The notes: generated from the sequence alone by a model not told the origin. Shown: positions 54,765-64,000, numbered from the stretch's first letter. The stretch: DNA of 64,000 bases from Rhodoferax potami (GCF_032193805.1 NZ_JAVBIK010000001.1:372001-436000), one strand, 5' to 3'. Numbers and translations: made by a program.

Positions 54765-55439
54765 ATGCATTTACTCTTGATCGAAGATGATCCCGCCCTG
54801 TTCACCACCCTGCAACGCAGCCTGGTACGTGCACAAATGCGGGTCGATGTCTGCAGCGATGGTGCACAAGCGCTCACCTACTGGAACACGCTCCAGCCCG
54901 ATGTGGTGGTGCTCGACCTGAGCCTGCCGGGAGTAGACGGGCTCGACGTACTCAAGCAGGCGCGCCGCAGCGGCCTGCGCACGCCGGTTCTGATCCTGAC
55001 CGCGCGCGGAACCGTCGGCGACAAAGTGCTGGGCCTGAATGCCGGTGCCGACGATTACCTGCCCAAGCCGTTTGACCTCGATGAGCTGGAAGCCCGCATA
55101 CGCGCCCTGCATCGCCGCAATGCCGACAACCCGACACCCCAGAGCAGCGACCTGCTGGTCGGAGAGTTGCGGCTGGACCGCAACAGCGGCGCCATCTATC
55201 ACCGCCACGAGGTCTTGGACTTGACCCCTCGGGAGTTGGCCTTGATGACGGCCCTGATGTTGCGCCCGGGCCATGCGGTCAGCAAAGAACGCTTATTTGA
55301 AGTGGTGTTTCCCGGTCAGGTGGATGTGCAGTTTGAAGCGATCGAGGTGGTGGTGTACCGCCTGCGCAAGAAGCTCACCGCCATGCGGGTCAGCCTGGTG
55401 ACCCTGCGCGGTCTTGGCTATTTGCTCAAGGCCGACTGA
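54765..55439 (+). CDS. tctD: Response regulator TctD (OmpR family)
   Basis: 224 residues. The receiver has LLIEDDPALF, phospho-acceptor Asp in VVVLDLSLPGVDGLDVL (about residue 51), and Lys in YLPKPFDLDELEARI. The C-terminal OmpR winged helix (LDLTPRELALMTALMLRPGHAVSKERLFE) binds DNA. With TctE it should activate tctCBA in response to tricarboxylates. Confidence 0.94.
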   Translation: MHLLLIEDDPALFTTLQRSLVRAQMRVDVCSDGAQALTYWNTLQPDVVVLDLSLPGVDGLDVLKQARRSGLRTPVLILTARGTVGDKVLGLNAGADDYLPKPFDLDELEARIRALHRRNADNPTPQSSDLLVGELRLDRNSGAIYHRHEVLDLTPRELALMTALMLRPGHAVSKERLFEVVFPGQVDVQFEAIEVVVYRLRKKLTAMRVSLVTLRGLGYLLKAD

Positions 55440-55440
55440 G

Positions 55441-56853
55441 ATGGCGAGCCGCCGCCCTGCGCCCTCATTACGCAAGAGCCTGTTGCTGGGTATCTTGATT
55501 CCTATTTTGCTGTTTGTATTGGTCGACACCTACAGCCTTTACCGGCAGGCGCTGGCCGCGGTCAACACGGCTTATGACAGGACGCTGCTCGCCTCTGCCA
55601 AAGCCATTGGCGAACTATTGGACATTGAAGGGAGAGGTGCAGATGCACGGCTCAGGGCGCAAGTCCCCTACTCCGCCCTTGAAGCGTTTGAGGCAGACAA
55701 CCGCAGCCGCATGAGCTACCGGGTGTCTGACGCCAAAGGTCAATGGGTCGATGGCGAGCAAGACATCAAGGTCTGGACGGGTCAGCTGCCCCAGCAGGGC
55801 CCTTATGCCGCGCTGGTAGATTTTTACGACGACACCTTCCGGGGTGATGCGGTGCGGGTAGCCGTACTGCTGCAGCCGGTGGCCAGCGGGCGGGAGCGCA
55901 CCATGGCCATGGTGCAGGTGGCAGAAACGCTGGAGCTGCGCCACACCCTGGCCCGGCAAATTTTGCTGGACACACTCCAGCGGCAGCTGATTTTGATCAC
56001 CGTCATCACCGCGGTAGTAATGCTGGTGGTAGACCGTGCCACCCGCCCGGTGCGGCAGCTGAGCGAAGAGCTGGAGCAGCGCAGCGAGGACGACCTGACC
56101 GCCTTGCCTGCCGGCGAATTGCCGCTGGAAATTCAACCGCTGGCGGTGGCTACCAACCATGTGATGCACAAGCTGCAACACCTGCTGGACCACCAGAAGC
56201 GCTTTGTGCGTGATGCGGCACACCAACTCCGGACCCCATTGGCGGTGCTCAAGGTGCAGGTGCAATCCGCACTGCGGGGCGACATAGCCGCCCAGGACGG
56301 ACTGAAAGAAATTGCCTCCACGGTCGACCGGGCCACCCAATTGGCCAACCAAATGCTCTCGCTGGCCAAAGTGGAACAAGTGCGCCAACAACAAGACTTT
56401 GCGGCCATGGACTGGGCCGAACCGGTCCGTACCATTGCGCTGGATTTGTCGGCCTTGGTAGGCGAAAAAGACCTCGACTTCGAACTCGTGACCGAGCCCT
56501 GTCCGGTGATGGCCCACGAATGGATGCTGCGGGAAACCATCCGTAACCTGCTGCACAACGCTGTGCGCCTATCACCGCAGGGCGGCGACTTGATGATCCG
56601 CTTGCAGCGAGATGGCGACTGGGCACAGCTCACAATTTCGGACAGCGGGCCCGGTATCAGTGATGCCTTGCGCATGCGGTTGTTTCAGCCATTTGCGGCC
56701 GGGAGCACTCACTCGGGGTCCGGCCTTGGGCTCACGATCACGCGGGAAATGGTGCTCGCGCTGGGGGGAACCATCCAGCTGAACAACCGGTATTCAGGGG
56801 ACACCTGCACCGGACTGGATGCTTGTGTACGATTACCGCTCTATCTCAGCTGA
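55441..56853 (+). CDS. tctE: Sensor histidine kinase TctE
   Basis: 470 residues with two membrane helices (about 18-38 and 180-200) framing a periplasmic sensor. A HAMP-like linker leads to HisKA RFVRDAAHQLRTPLAVLKVQ (phospho-His), then the ATPase N box NLLHNAVRLSPQGG, G1 DSGPGI and G2 SGSGLGLTI. The tctD stop precedes the ATG by one base. It is the likely tricarboxylate sensor. Confidence 0.93.
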   Translation: MASRRPAPSLRKSLLLGILIPILLFVLVDTYSLYRQALAAVNTAYDRTLLASAKAIGELLDIEGRGADARLRAQVPYSALEAFEADNRSRMSYRVSDAKGQWVDGEQDIKVWTGQLPQQGPYAALVDFYDDTFRGDAVRVAVLLQPVASGRERTMAMVQVAETLELRHTLARQILLDTLQRQLILITVITAVVMLVVDRATRPVRQLSEELEQRSEDDLTALPAGELPLEIQPLAVATNHVMHKLQHLLDHQKRFVRDAAHQLRTPLAVLKVQVQSALRGDIAAQDGLKEIASTVDRATQLANQMLSLAKVEQVRQQQDFAAMDWAEPVRTIALDLSALVGEKDLDFELVTEPCPVMAHEWMLRETIRNLLHNAVRLSPQGGDLMIRLQRDGDWAQLTISDSGPGISDALRMRLFQPFAAGSTHSGSGLGLTITREMVLALGGTIQLNNRYSGDTCTGLDACVRLPLYLS

Positions 56854-56862
56854 AGTTTTCGC

Positions 56863-57264
56863 ATGCAAAGCACCCGGATCGACAAGTGGCTGTGGGCCGC
56901 ACGTTTTTTCAAAACCCGCTCGCTGGCCACGGATGCAGTCCAACTCGGCCGGGTGCAGTGGGAAGGCCGGGACGTCAAACCCGCCAAAGAGGTCAAGGCC
57001 GGCGACACCCTGACGATCTGGCAAGGCAAGGTCAAAAAAGTCGTGCAGGTGCTGCTCATCAGTGAGCAACGCGGCCCGGCACCTGTGGCCCAGCTGATGT
57101 ACGCAGAAACCCCGGACAGCGTGCGCGACCGTCTAGCGGCCGCCGAGCAACAGCGGTTAAGCCCGGAGCCCGCCCACACGATCGCGGGCGGCCGCCCTAC
57201 CAAGCGCGACCGGCGTGCCTTGCAAACCGGCTGGAACGAGCGCTGGAGCGCCTCGCTGGACTGA
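56863..57264 (+). CDS. hslR: RNA-binding S4 domain protein (Hsp15/HslR-like)
   Basis: 133 residues. The S4 domain RIDKWLWAARFFKTRSLATDAVQLGRVQWEGRDVKPAKEVKAGDTL occupies residues 5-50, followed by a basic C-terminus. Hsp15 rescues stalled 50S subunits carrying nascent chains. It lies 9 bp after tctE but is functionally unrelated. Confidence 0.9.
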   Translation: MQSTRIDKWLWAARFFKTRSLATDAVQLGRVQWEGRDVKPAKEVKAGDTLTIWQGKVKKVVQVLLISEQRGPAPVAQLMYAETPDSVRDRLAAAEQQRLSPEPAHTIAGGRPTKRDRRALQTGWNERWSASLD

Positions 57265-57419
57265 AGTCCCTACTGTGCTCAACCCCTGCGCCTGACCCGC
57301 AACCATCCGGTCGAAAGCGGCGATAATCGGGGGTTACTACTGAGGCACCGAGCATCCGGCAGGAGCGCCGCATCCCTCAGGGCCCCCGCCATAGAACGAC
57401 ATTTGGAAAGCCCTTCTGC

Positions 57420-58535
57420 ATGACCGCCCTCACCCCCGTATCCATTTCCCCCGTTGAAGACATCGTGGCCGACATGCGCGCCGGCCGCATCGTGATTCTG
57501 GTGGACGAAGAGGACCGTGAAAACGAAGGCGATCTGGTTCTCGCCTCGGACCACGTCACGCCCGAAGCGATCAACTTCATGGCCCGTTTCGGCCGTGGCC
57601 TGATCTGCCTGACCCTGACCCGCGAACGCTGCGAGCACCTGAAGTTACCCCCGATGGCGGCACGCAACGGCACGGTGTACAGCACCGCTTTTACCGTATC
57701 TATTGAAGCCGCCGAAGGCGTGACCACCGGCATTTCTGCCGCAGACCGTGCAACAACCGTGCAGGCAGCAGTGGCGAAAAACGCGGTGGCGACCGATCTG
57801 GTGCAACCCGGCCACATTTTCCCGCTACAGGCGGTGGACGGTGGCGTCCTCATGCGCGCAGGCCACACCGAAGCCGGTTGCGATCTGGCGGCCATGGCCG
57901 GCTGCAGCCCCTCGGCCGTGATCTGCGAGATCATGAAAGACGACGGCACTATGGCCCGTCTGCCCGACTTGCAGCTGTTCGCAGCTGAACACGGCCTGAA
58001 AATCGGCACGATCGCCGACCTGATTGAACACCGCAGCCGTGTCGAATCGCTGATCGAGCCCGTGGGCAGCCGTACCATGAAAACGGCGTACGGTGAATTC
58101 ACCGCCCACGCATTCAAAGACAGCACCGGACAAGGCGTGCATCTTGCACTTGTCAAGGGCGAGTGGGACGCCGGCACTGTGGTGCCAGCGCGTGTGCATG
58201 AGCCGCTCTCAGTGCTGGACGCTTTGGAGGTCAATCGCAGCATGCACTCCTGGAGCCTGGATGCGGCTCTGGCTTATATCGCCGCTGAAGGCAAAGGCGT
58301 GGTGGTACTCCTCAATTGCGGCGAAAGCGGCGAACAGTTGCTTTGCCAATTTGAAGGCACCGCACGCGCATCGCAAGCGCCTGAACGGGGCCGCATGGAC
58401 CTGCGCACTTACGGCATTGGCGCCCAGATTCTGCTCAAGTGCGGTGTGCAGAAAATGCAACTCATGGGAAGCCCGCGCCGCATGCCGAGCATGACCGGCT
58501 ACGGCCTCGAAATCACCGGCTACATCAGCAAATAA
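57420..58535 (+). CDS. ribBA: 3,4-dihydroxy-2-butanone-4-phosphate synthase with degenerate RibA domain
   Basis: 371 residues. The RibB domain (1-205) has [45 protein letters not shown] and [17 protein letters not shown], and is complete. The RibA half lacks the zinc ligands: where GTP cyclohydrolase II has VRVHSECLTGD-C-C, this reads [22 protein letters not shown] with no Cys. So it probably makes only dihydroxybutanone phosphate for riboflavin. No FMN riboswitch is visible in the 155-bp gap upstream. Confidence 0.92.
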   Translation: MTALTPVSISPVEDIVADMRAGRIVILVDEEDRENEGDLVLASDHVTPEAINFMARFGRGLICLTLTRERCEHLKLPPMAARNGTVYSTAFTVSIEAAEGVTTGISAADRATTVQAAVAKNAVATDLVQPGHIFPLQAVDGGVLMRAGHTEAGCDLAAMAGCSPSAVICEIMKDDGTMARLPDLQLFAAEHGLKIGTIADLIEHRSRVESLIEPVGSRTMKTAYGEFTAHAFKDSTGQGVHLALVKGEWDAGTVVPARVHEPLSVLDALEVNRSMHSWSLDAALAYIAAEGKGVVVLLNCGESGEQLLCQFEGTARASQAPERGRMDLRTYGIGAQILLKCGVQKMQLMGSPRRMPSMTGYGLEITGYISK

Positions 58536-58555
58536 CTCGAATAAAGGAATCACCC

Positions 58556-59023
58556 ATGTTTGGCGCAGACAAAGGCACCGCAGCCTCCGACCGTTTGAAC
58601 GGCAAGAAACTCAACATTGGCATCGTGCAGGCCCGCTTCAATGCGGACATCACCAATGCATTAGCCAACGCCTGCAAAACCGAATTGCTGGCCTTGGGCG
58701 TATCCGAAAAAGATATTGACCATGTCACCGTACCCGGTGCCCTGGAAGTGCCAGTGGCGCTACAAGCCATGGCGGAAAAAGGCACTTACGATGCGCTGAT
58801 CGCGCTGGGCTGCATCATCCGCGGCGAAACCTACCACTTTGAGCTGGTGGCGAACGAATCCGGTTCCGCCGTGACCCGCGTATCTTTGGACTACCAGATC
58901 CCCGTGGCCAATGCGATTCTCACCACCGAGAACCTCGAACAAGCCGTAGCCCGCCAGACCGATAAGGGGCGCGATGCTGCCCAAGTCGCCGTTGAAATGG
59001 CCAACCTGTTGGAGAGCATCTGA
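58556..59023 (+). CDS. ribH: 6,7-dimethyl-8-ribityllumazine synthase
   Basis: 155 residues. [34 protein letters not shown] and [20 protein letters not shown] (catalytic His) are intact. It makes lumazine from the RibB product and aminouracil. ATG 58556 has AAAGGA upstream. It overlaps the nusB start (TGATG). Confidence 0.96.
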   Translation: MFGADKGTAASDRLNGKKLNIGIVQARFNADITNALANACKTELLALGVSEKDIDHVTVPGALEVPVALQAMAEKGTYDALIALGCIIRGETYHFELVANESGSAVTRVSLDYQIPVANAILTTENLEQAVARQTDKGRDAAQVAVEMANLLESI

Positions 59024-59559
59024 TGAGCGATACCCCCAGCACCTCCGCGGCCAAGCGCCCTCCCCGTCAGAGCCGCACCGGCCTGACCACCACCGGCGCC
59101 CGCAAAGCAGGCAGCAAATCCAACCGCACCCGCGCCCGCGAATTCGCGCTGCAAGGCCTTTACCAAAGCCTGGTGGGTCGCAATGCGGTGGACGACATTG
59201 ACCCGTTCACCCGTGACCTGGCCGGTTTCGCCAAAGCGGACGCTGTGCATTTCGATGCCTTGCTGCACGGCTGCGTTGCCCAAGCGGAAGAGCTTGACGC
59301 CCTGATCATTCCGGCATTGGACCGTCCTATGGCCGAGATTTCGCCGGTCGAACACGCCATCATGTGGATTGGTGCTTACGAGTTGAAGCATTGCCTCGAT
59401 GTGCCATGGCGCGTGGTGCTCAATGAGTGCATCGAACTCGCCAAAGAATTCGGCGGCACCGATGGTCACAAATACGTCAATGGCGTGCTCAACGGCATTG
59501 CCCCCCAGCTGCGCGCCGTGGAAATCGACGCCGAACGCAACAAAAAACCCGCTGCCTGA
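59023..59559 (+). CDS. nusB: Transcription antitermination factor NusB
   Basis: 178 residues. A basic disordered N-terminus (about 1-38) precedes the NusB helices: [16 protein letters not shown], ...[54 protein letters not shown]. It supports rRNA antitermination with NusE. The ribH-nusB link is the usual bacterial arrangement. Confidence 0.96.
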   Translation: MSDTPSTSAAKRPPRQSRTGLTTTGARKAGSKSNRTRAREFALQGLYQSLVGRNAVDDIDPFTRDLAGFAKADAVHFDALLHGCVAQAEELDALIIPALDRPMAEISPVEHAIMWIGAYELKHCLDVPWRVVLNECIELAKEFGGTDGHKYVNGVLNGIAPQLRAVEIDAERNKKPAA

Positions 59560-59575
59560 CCCCACGACCGCCACG

Positions 59576-60766
59576 ATGCACATTTCCTCACGCGCACAGA
59601 ACATTGAGCCGTTTTATGTGATGGAGGTTGCCAAGGCAGCTTCTGCCCTGGCTGCACAAGTGGCGCACAGCGATGCGCCTATGGTGTTCCTCAATATCGG
59701 GGAACCCGATTTCACTGCACCGCCCCTAGTGCAAGCGGCCGCCGAACAAGCGATTCGCGATGGCGTCACCCAATACACCGCGGCCACCGGCCTGCCTGCG
59801 CTGCGCGAATGCATCAGCGCCTGGTACGCCAGCCGCTTTGGCGTGCAAGTGGCGCCGGAGCGCATCGTGGTCACGGCAGGAGCCTCCGCGGCGCTGCACC
59901 TGGCCTGTCTGGCCCTGATTGAGCCGGGCGACGAAGTCTTGATGCCGGACCCCAGCTACCCGTGCAACCGCCATTTTGTGAGCGCCGCCGAGGGCAAGGC
60001 TGTGCTGCTGGAAACCTCGGCACACGAGCGCTACCAGCTCAGCGCCGCCAAAGTGGAGGCTGCTTGGGGCCCGCGCACACGCGGTGTGCTGCTGGCTTCG
60101 CCATCGAACCCCACAGGCACCTCGATTCACCCTGACGAACTGCGCCGCATCCATGCGGTAGTGCAGGCCAAGGGTGGCGTCACTTTGATCGACGAGATCT
60201 ATCTGGCACTCAGCCATGACGACCAGTTCGGTCACACTGCGCTGGCGCTGGATGACCAAGTCATCAGCATCAACAGCTTCAGCAAGTACTTCAACATGAC
60301 GGGTTGGCGCTTGGGCTGGATGGTGGTTCCGCAAGACCTGGTGCCGGTGATTGAGCGCCTGGCCCAAAACCTGTTCATCTGCCCCAGCACCATCGCCCAG
60401 CATGCGGCGCTGGCATGCTTCGAGCCGGAGAGCATTGCGCTCTACGAGGCCCGCCGCGCTGAGTTCAAAGCGCGTCGCGACTATTTCATTCCGGCCCTGC
60501 GTGATCTGGGTTTCAATATTCCGGTGGAGCCCGACGGAGCCTTTTATGTGTGGGCTGATTGCTCGGAACTTTGCGCGCGACTCGGGCTCCAAAGCAGCTG
60601 GGAGTTTGCCTTTGAAGTCATGAACCGTGCCCATGTAGCGATCACGCCCGGTCGGGACTTCGGTACCGCGCAGACGGCCCAGTTTGTCCGCTTTTCGACC
60701 GCCAGCTCGATGCAACAATTAGAAACAGCCATCCAGCGTTTGCGTGCGATGCTCACATCCGTTTAA
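59576..60766 (+). CDS. Pyridoxal phosphate-dependent aminotransferase, class I/II
   Basis: 396 residues. FLNIGEPDFTAPP, YTAATGLPALRECIS, ASPSNPTGTSIHP and the Schiff-base Lys in SFSKYFNMTGWRLGWMV mark the AspC/AlaA-like fold. The substrate pair is not predictable. ATG 59576 lies 16 bp after nusB; the open frame from 59399 is a shadow of nusB. Confidence 0.93.
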   Translation: MHISSRAQNIEPFYVMEVAKAASALAAQVAHSDAPMVFLNIGEPDFTAPPLVQAAAEQAIRDGVTQYTAATGLPALRECISAWYASRFGVQVAPERIVVTAGASAALHLACLALIEPGDEVLMPDPSYPCNRHFVSAAEGKAVLLETSAHERYQLSAAKVEAAWGPRTRGVLLASPSNPTGTSIHPDELRRIHAVVQAKGGVTLIDEIYLALSHDDQFGHTALALDDQVISINSFSKYFNMTGWRLGWMVVPQDLVPVIERLAQNLFICPSTIAQHAALACFEPESIALYEARRAEFKARRDYFIPALRDLGFNIPVEPDGAFYVWADCSELCARLGLQSSWEFAFEVMNRAHVAITPGRDFGTAQTAQFVRFSTASSMQQLETAIQRLRAMLTSV

Positions 60767-60777
60767 GCCCTCACACC

Positions 60778-61473
60778 ATGAACCAAGACCTTTCCATCCT
60801 GCACCTGATCCTGAACGCGAGCATCGTGGTCCAGGCCGTCATGGCCTTGTTGATGCTGGTATCGATTGCCAGCTGGGCCGCCATCTTCCGCAAGCTGTTT
60901 TCGCTGAAACGCATCAAAACCCAAAACGAAGCTTTTGAACGCGATTTCTGGTCGGGCTCCAGCCTCAATGATCTGTTCAACGCAGCGAGTCGCAATGCCC
61001 AGACCTGTGGCCCGATGGAGCGTATTTTTGCCAGCGGCATGCGCGAATTTCAAAAGCTGCGCGAGCGCCGTGTCAGCGATGTCGGCACCTTGATGGACGG
61101 CGCACGCCGTGCGATGCGCGCCAGCTTCCAGCGTGAGATGGACGAGGTCGAAAGCAACCTGTCCTTTCTGGCATCGGTCGGGTCGGTGTCGCCGTATGTG
61201 GGTTTGTTCGGCACCGTGTGGGGCATCATGCACGCCTTCACCGGCTTGGCATCACTGCAACAAGTGACCTTGTCGACCGTGGCGCCCGGTATTGCAGAGG
61301 CCCTAGTGGCTACCGCCATCGGCCTGTTTGCAGCGATTCCGGCGGTGGTGGCGTACAACCGCTTCGCCCGCGACCTGGACCGCATCGCCATCCAGCAAGA
61401 AACCTTCATCGAAGAGTTTTCGAACATCCTGCAACGCAACGTGAGCGCCCAGCCTGCGCCGGCAGCCCGCTAA
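60778..61473 (+). CDS. tolQ: Tol-Pal system protein TolQ
   Basis: 231 residues with three membrane segments. The first is near residues 14-36; the pair contains SVSPYVGLFGTVWGIMHAF and GIAEALVATAIGLFAAIPAVVAYN, the conserved TolQ/ExbB core. It drives the Tol-Pal trans-envelope machine used in division and outer-membrane integrity. It is preceded by the aminotransferase (11 bp). Confidence 0.95.
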   Translation: MNQDLSILHLILNASIVVQAVMALLMLVSIASWAAIFRKLFSLKRIKTQNEAFERDFWSGSSLNDLFNAASRNAQTCGPMERIFASGMREFQKLRERRVSDVGTLMDGARRAMRASFQREMDEVESNLSFLASVGSVSPYVGLFGTVWGIMHAFTGLASLQQVTLSTVAPGIAEALVATAIGLFAAIPAVVAYNRFARDLDRIAIQQETFIEEFSNILQRNVSAQPAPAAR

Positions 61474-61491
61474 GCCGCACAAGGAATCAAC

Positions 61492-61926
61492 ATGCCTGCT
61501 GTCGCCGGACGTGGCCGTGGTCGCCGCACCATCAACGAGATCAACATGGTGCCCTTCATCGATGTGATGTTGGTGCTCTTGATCATCTTCATGGTGACCG
61601 CACCCTTGATTACCCCCAGCGTGATTGACTTGCCCAGCGTGGGCAAGGCATCGCGCCAGCCCGATCAGATCATCCAGGTGACCCTGACCAAGACCGAATC
61701 GCTCGAGGTCAAAGTAAAAGAAAAAACCTCGTCTGTGGCACTCAAAGACCTGGCCGCCACCGTCAAGCAGGCACAAGGCACGGGCGACGGGGCTGCGCCA
61801 GCCAACTCGGCAGTGGTGATCAGTGCCGACAAGAACGTGAAATACGAGAGCGTGGTCAAAGTCATGGACACCTTGCAGCGTGCAGGCATTCAGCGGGTCG
61901 GCTTGTCCGTCCAGCTGGCCAACTGA
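61492..61926 (+). CDS. tolR: Tol-Pal system protein TolR
   Basis: 144 residues. One membrane helix contains the Asp in INMVPFIDVMLVLLIIFMVTAPL. The periplasmic domain ends VVISADKNVKYESVVKVMDTLQRAGIQRVGLSV. It is the proton-coupled partner of TolQ, 18 bp downstream. Confidence 0.95.
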   Translation: MPAVAGRGRGRRTINEINMVPFIDVMLVLLIIFMVTAPLITPSVIDLPSVGKASRQPDQIIQVTLTKTESLEVKVKEKTSSVALKDLAATVKQAQGTGDGAAPANSAVVISADKNVKYESVVKVMDTLQRAGIQRVGLSVQLAN

Positions 61927-61942
61927 GTCTCCGATCTGCACC

Positions 61943-62950
61943 ATGCCCTCTGCTGATACCCGACAGGAATTTGCGCCGCCCCACACACCGGGCATGTTGC
62001 GCGCGCTGGTCATGGCCTTGGTGGCGCATGCGGCGCTGGTGGCGGTGCTGGCAATTGGCGTGGCCTGGAAACGCGAACTCCCGCCCGCCACCGTAGAGGC
62101 CGAGCTGTGGTCTACGATTCCGCAAGAGGCGGCGCCCCCGCCACCGCCGGAAGAGCCACCAGAGCCTGCCGTCGAGCCTGAGCCAGTCCCTAAGCCAACG
62201 CCGACTCCCCCTCCGCCCGCGGTGAAACCCGCAGAGCAGGAAGCGCCTAGCAAGGCGGACATCGCGTTGGCCAAAGAAAAAGAGCGACGTATCGCCGAAG
62301 AAAAGCAAAAGGAATTGCAAGCGCAAAAGGCAGAGGCGCGCAAAGCCCAAGAAAAACGCGAACTCGAAAAGCAGGCTCAGGAAAAAGCGGCCAAAGAGAA
62401 GCAAGACAAAGCCCGTGCCCAGTTGCGCGAAAAAGAGCAGCTGGAAAAAGAAAAGCTCGCCAAAGAGAAAGCCGCACGCGAGGCGAAAGAAAAAGCTGAC
62501 AAAGCCAAACTGGCCGACGCCGCGAAACTGAAGGCGCAAAAAGCGGCCAAAGAGGATGCCAAGCGCACCGAAGAGCTGCGCCAGCAACAAATCGCCCGCA
62601 TGACCGGTCTGGCGGGAGCCAGCGGCAGTGGTGCGCCAAGCTCCACCGGTACCGCCGCGAAGAGCTCAGGCCCCGGGGCGAACTACAGCGGGCGCATCCA
62701 GGCGGCAGTCAAACCCAACATCACGTTCACCGACACGATTGTTGGCAACCCCAAAACTGAGATTGAAGTGAGCCTGAGCGCAAGCGGCGAAATCTTGAGC
62801 AAGCGCGTCATCAAACGCAGCGGCAACAAGGCCTGGGATGACGCGGCCGAAAATGCGATCGACAAAACCCGCAAGTTGCCGCTGGACGACGGCAAGGTTT
62901 GGTCGCCAATGATCATCGTGATCTCGCCGCAGACCCTGGTCGGCCCTTAA
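61943..62950 (+). CDS. tolA: Cell envelope integrity protein TolA
   Basis: 335 residues. An N-terminal membrane helix (about 20-40) leads into a Pro-rich link (EEPPEPAVEPEPVPKP), a long Ala/Lys/Glu coiled coil (about 90-225, low-complexity KEK repeats) and a C-terminal TonB-like globular domain (TEIEVSLSASGEILSKRVIKRSGNKAWDDAAENAI). ATG 61943 is used; the upstream frame overlaps tolR. TolB and Pal do not follow; the next gene is convergent dnaE. Confidence 0.92.
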   Translation: MPSADTRQEFAPPHTPGMLRALVMALVAHAALVAVLAIGVAWKRELPPATVEAELWSTIPQEAAPPPPPEEPPEPAVEPEPVPKPTPTPPPPAVKPAEQEAPSKADIALAKEKERRIAEEKQKELQAQKAEARKAQEKRELEKQAQEKAAKEKQDKARAQLREKEQLEKEKLAKEKAAREAKEKADKAKLADAAKLKAQKAAKEDAKRTEELRQQQIARMTGLAGASGSGAPSSTGTAAKSSGPGANYSGRIQAAVKPNITFTDTIVGNPKTEIEVSLSASGEILSKRVIKRSGNKAWDDAAENAIDKTRKLPLDDGKVWSPMIIVISPQTLVGP

Positions 62951-62968
62951 CCCGCTCAGTTCTGCTCT

Positions 62969-63016
62969 GTTTTTGATAGCTACTGGCGCAATGATCTAGT
63001 GCGACAGCGGCCTTTT
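62969..63016 (+). repeat. GCTAT/ATAGC palindromic element, copy H
   Basis: TTTTGATAGC, TACTGGCGCAATGA, CTAGTGCGACAGCGGCC then CTTTTTC. Intergenic between tolA and dnaE. Its final GGCC-TTTTT could also help termination. Confidence 0.7.
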
Positions 63017-63026
63017 TCATCAAAAA

Positions 63027-64000
63027 TCAGTCGTAGGCAATCGCGGCCACTCCCCCATTGGCCTGTGCACGCCAGCTCGCAAGGGCTGCGTCTGTGGGGT
63101 AGAACTTGGCTGCTTCGCCCAGATGCAAATCAGCCGCTGCCTGCTCTACCTGATGTGCGCCTGCCGCACTGCACACCAACTGCAGGCGGACTGACAGGCC
63201 GCGCACCGTTTCCCCATGTTCGGTTGTTTCGCGCACAGCAGGAAACTCGCGCACCAGGGCCGCCACATCGGGCGCACGTCCCTGGGCATCGAGCTTCACC
63301 GGCACACGCAGGTACTTGCCAAACTTGCAGCGTGCCTGCTCCAGGCTCCAGATGTGCTGTACCGTCAATTGCATACCGCCCGAGAAGCGGTCCGGCATGG
63401 CCTTGCCTTCCACGATGATGAGCTCATCGTCCTTCAACAAGTCTTTGTAGGTATTGAGCAGCGCCTCGCTGGCGCGCGCCTCGATCATGGCGGATTTGTC
63501 GTCGAGCTTGAACAGGGCCAGTTTGCCGCGCTGCCCGTTGATCACCCGCAATTCGGTCACGATACCGGCCAGCAACTGGGGCTCGCGGGAGTCTTTGAGC
63601 TCTTCAATCGGCAGGCGGGCGAATTTGCGGACCTCGGTGGCAACTTCGTCAAACAAGTGGCCGGACAAGTAGAAACCGACGGCCGTTTTCTCTTGGGTCA
63701 GGCGCTCTTTCACGCCCCAAGGCGTGACCTCCACCAAGTCGGGCTCTTGCGTGCTGGATCCATGGTCGTCGTCACCGCCCATGTCAAACAGGCCCACCTG
63801 GTTGGCGTTGGCGGCCGACGCAGCGGCAAACTCAAACGCCCGGTCCATGGAGGCGACCAACTCTGCCCGGTTCAGGTGCAGCGAATCAAAAGCCCCGGCC
63901 TTGATCAGCGCCTCCACGCATCGCTTGTTCATGCGGCTGCGGTCCACCCGGCGGGCGAAGTCAAACAGGCTCTTGAACGGGCCGGCTTCTTCGGTCGGGC
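63027..64000 (-). CDS. dnaE: DNA polymerase III subunit alpha, C-terminal part (runs off the window)
   Basis: The last about 324 residues of DnaE. The helix-hairpin-helix region (NKRCVEALIKAGAFDSLHLNRAELVASMD) is followed by the linker with GFYLSGHLFDEVATEV, an OB domain (LLAGIVTELRVINGQRGKLALFKLDDKSA) and the tau-binding tail. The palm and exonuclease-binding parts lie beyond 64000. The frame stays open to the right edge, so a start near 63947 is not the real one. Confidence 0.95.
   Translation of the reverse strand, partial: PTEEAGPFKSLFDFARRVDRSRMNKRCVEALIKAGAFDSLHLNRAELVASMDRAFEFAAASAANANQVGLFDMGGDDDHGSSTQEPDLVEVTPWGVKERLTQEKTAVGFYLSGHLFDEVATEVRKFARLPIEELKDSREPQLLAGIVTELRVINGQRGKLALFKLDDKSAMIEARASEALLNTYKDLLKDDELIIVEGKAMPDRFSGGMQLTVQHIWSLEQARCKFGKYLRVPVKLDAQGRAPDVAALVREFPAVRETTEHGETVRGLSVRLQLVCSAAGAHQVEQAAADLHLGEAAKFYPTDAALASWRAQANGGVAAIAYD

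Noticed and set aside
57265..57419. FMN riboswitch before ribBA
   Set aside because: None of the conserved FMN aptamer blocks appears in the 155-bp gap.

Overview
The window looks like a chromosomal segment of a Burkholderiales betaproteobacterium, most likely Comamonadaceae of the Rhodoferax/Curvibacter/Polaromonas type. This placement rests on gene order (exbB-exbD-lpxK-kdsB-adk; tolQRA next to dnaE; tct tricarboxylate transport genes with a TctDE-type two-component system), a phasin gene, hpnCDE hopanoid genes and two kinds of short repeats that I know from this family. It is dense core genome. I see no insertion sequence, phage, integron or CRISPR array, and no gene-free stretch longer than 300 bp except the tRNA cluster.

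Layout. 0-3.4 kb: nitroreductase (cut by the left edge), thioesterase, phasin with a well-marked promoter, a possible small RNA, a patatin-type lipoprotein and a DUF1499 protein. 3.4-12.6 kb: clpS-clpA, two unrelated isocitrate dehydrogenases (homodimeric and monomeric), a DUF192 protein, sodB and xseA. 12.8-16.7 kb: envelope operon exbB-exbD-lpxK-Trm112-like-kdsB, then adk. 16.7-25.2 kb: asparaginase divergent from lexA (two SOS boxes between them), a small conserved gene, a D-2-hydroxyacid dehydrogenase, a FimV-like protein divergent from a Crp/Fnr regulator, and a kinase-like/acyl-CoA dehydrogenase pair. 25.2-34 kb: HD-GYP protein, a small acidic protein, tRNA Gly-Cys-Leu, then the protein quality-control set lon, clpX, clpP, tig and a second tRNA-Leu. 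34-38.3 kb: RND efflux pump and adaptor behind a TetR-like operator. 38.5-41.7 kb: hpnC-hpnD-hpnE squalene synthesis. 41.7-49 kb: penicillin acylase family protein, HAD hydrolase, small HTH-like protein, hemH, slyX, LysE exporter, TPR-GGDEF cyclase. 49-56.9 kb: modA-modB-modC molybdate uptake, tctC-tctB-tctA divergent from tctD-tctE. 56.9-64 kb: hslR-like gene, ribBA-ribH-nusB-aminotransferase-tolQ-tolR-tolA, and the C-terminal part of dnaE, cut by the right edge.

The most unusual signal is not a gene. A roughly 45-60 bp element occurs about nine times: a GCTAT/ATAGC stem, then GCGCA, then a GGGC or AGCGCTA block. All copies I found point the same way on the + strand whatever the local gene direction, and five or six lie inside open reading frames (lpxK, the gene after lexA, the RND adaptor, hpnC, hpnE), where they are translated. 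Other points of interest are paired TGCTGCA operators at the phasin promoter, an ACAD10/11-like kinase plus dehydrogenase pair, a RibBA whose RibA half has lost the zinc site, a structured transcript candidate after phaP, and unexplained palindromes upstream of the efflux, tct and tRNA-Leu units.
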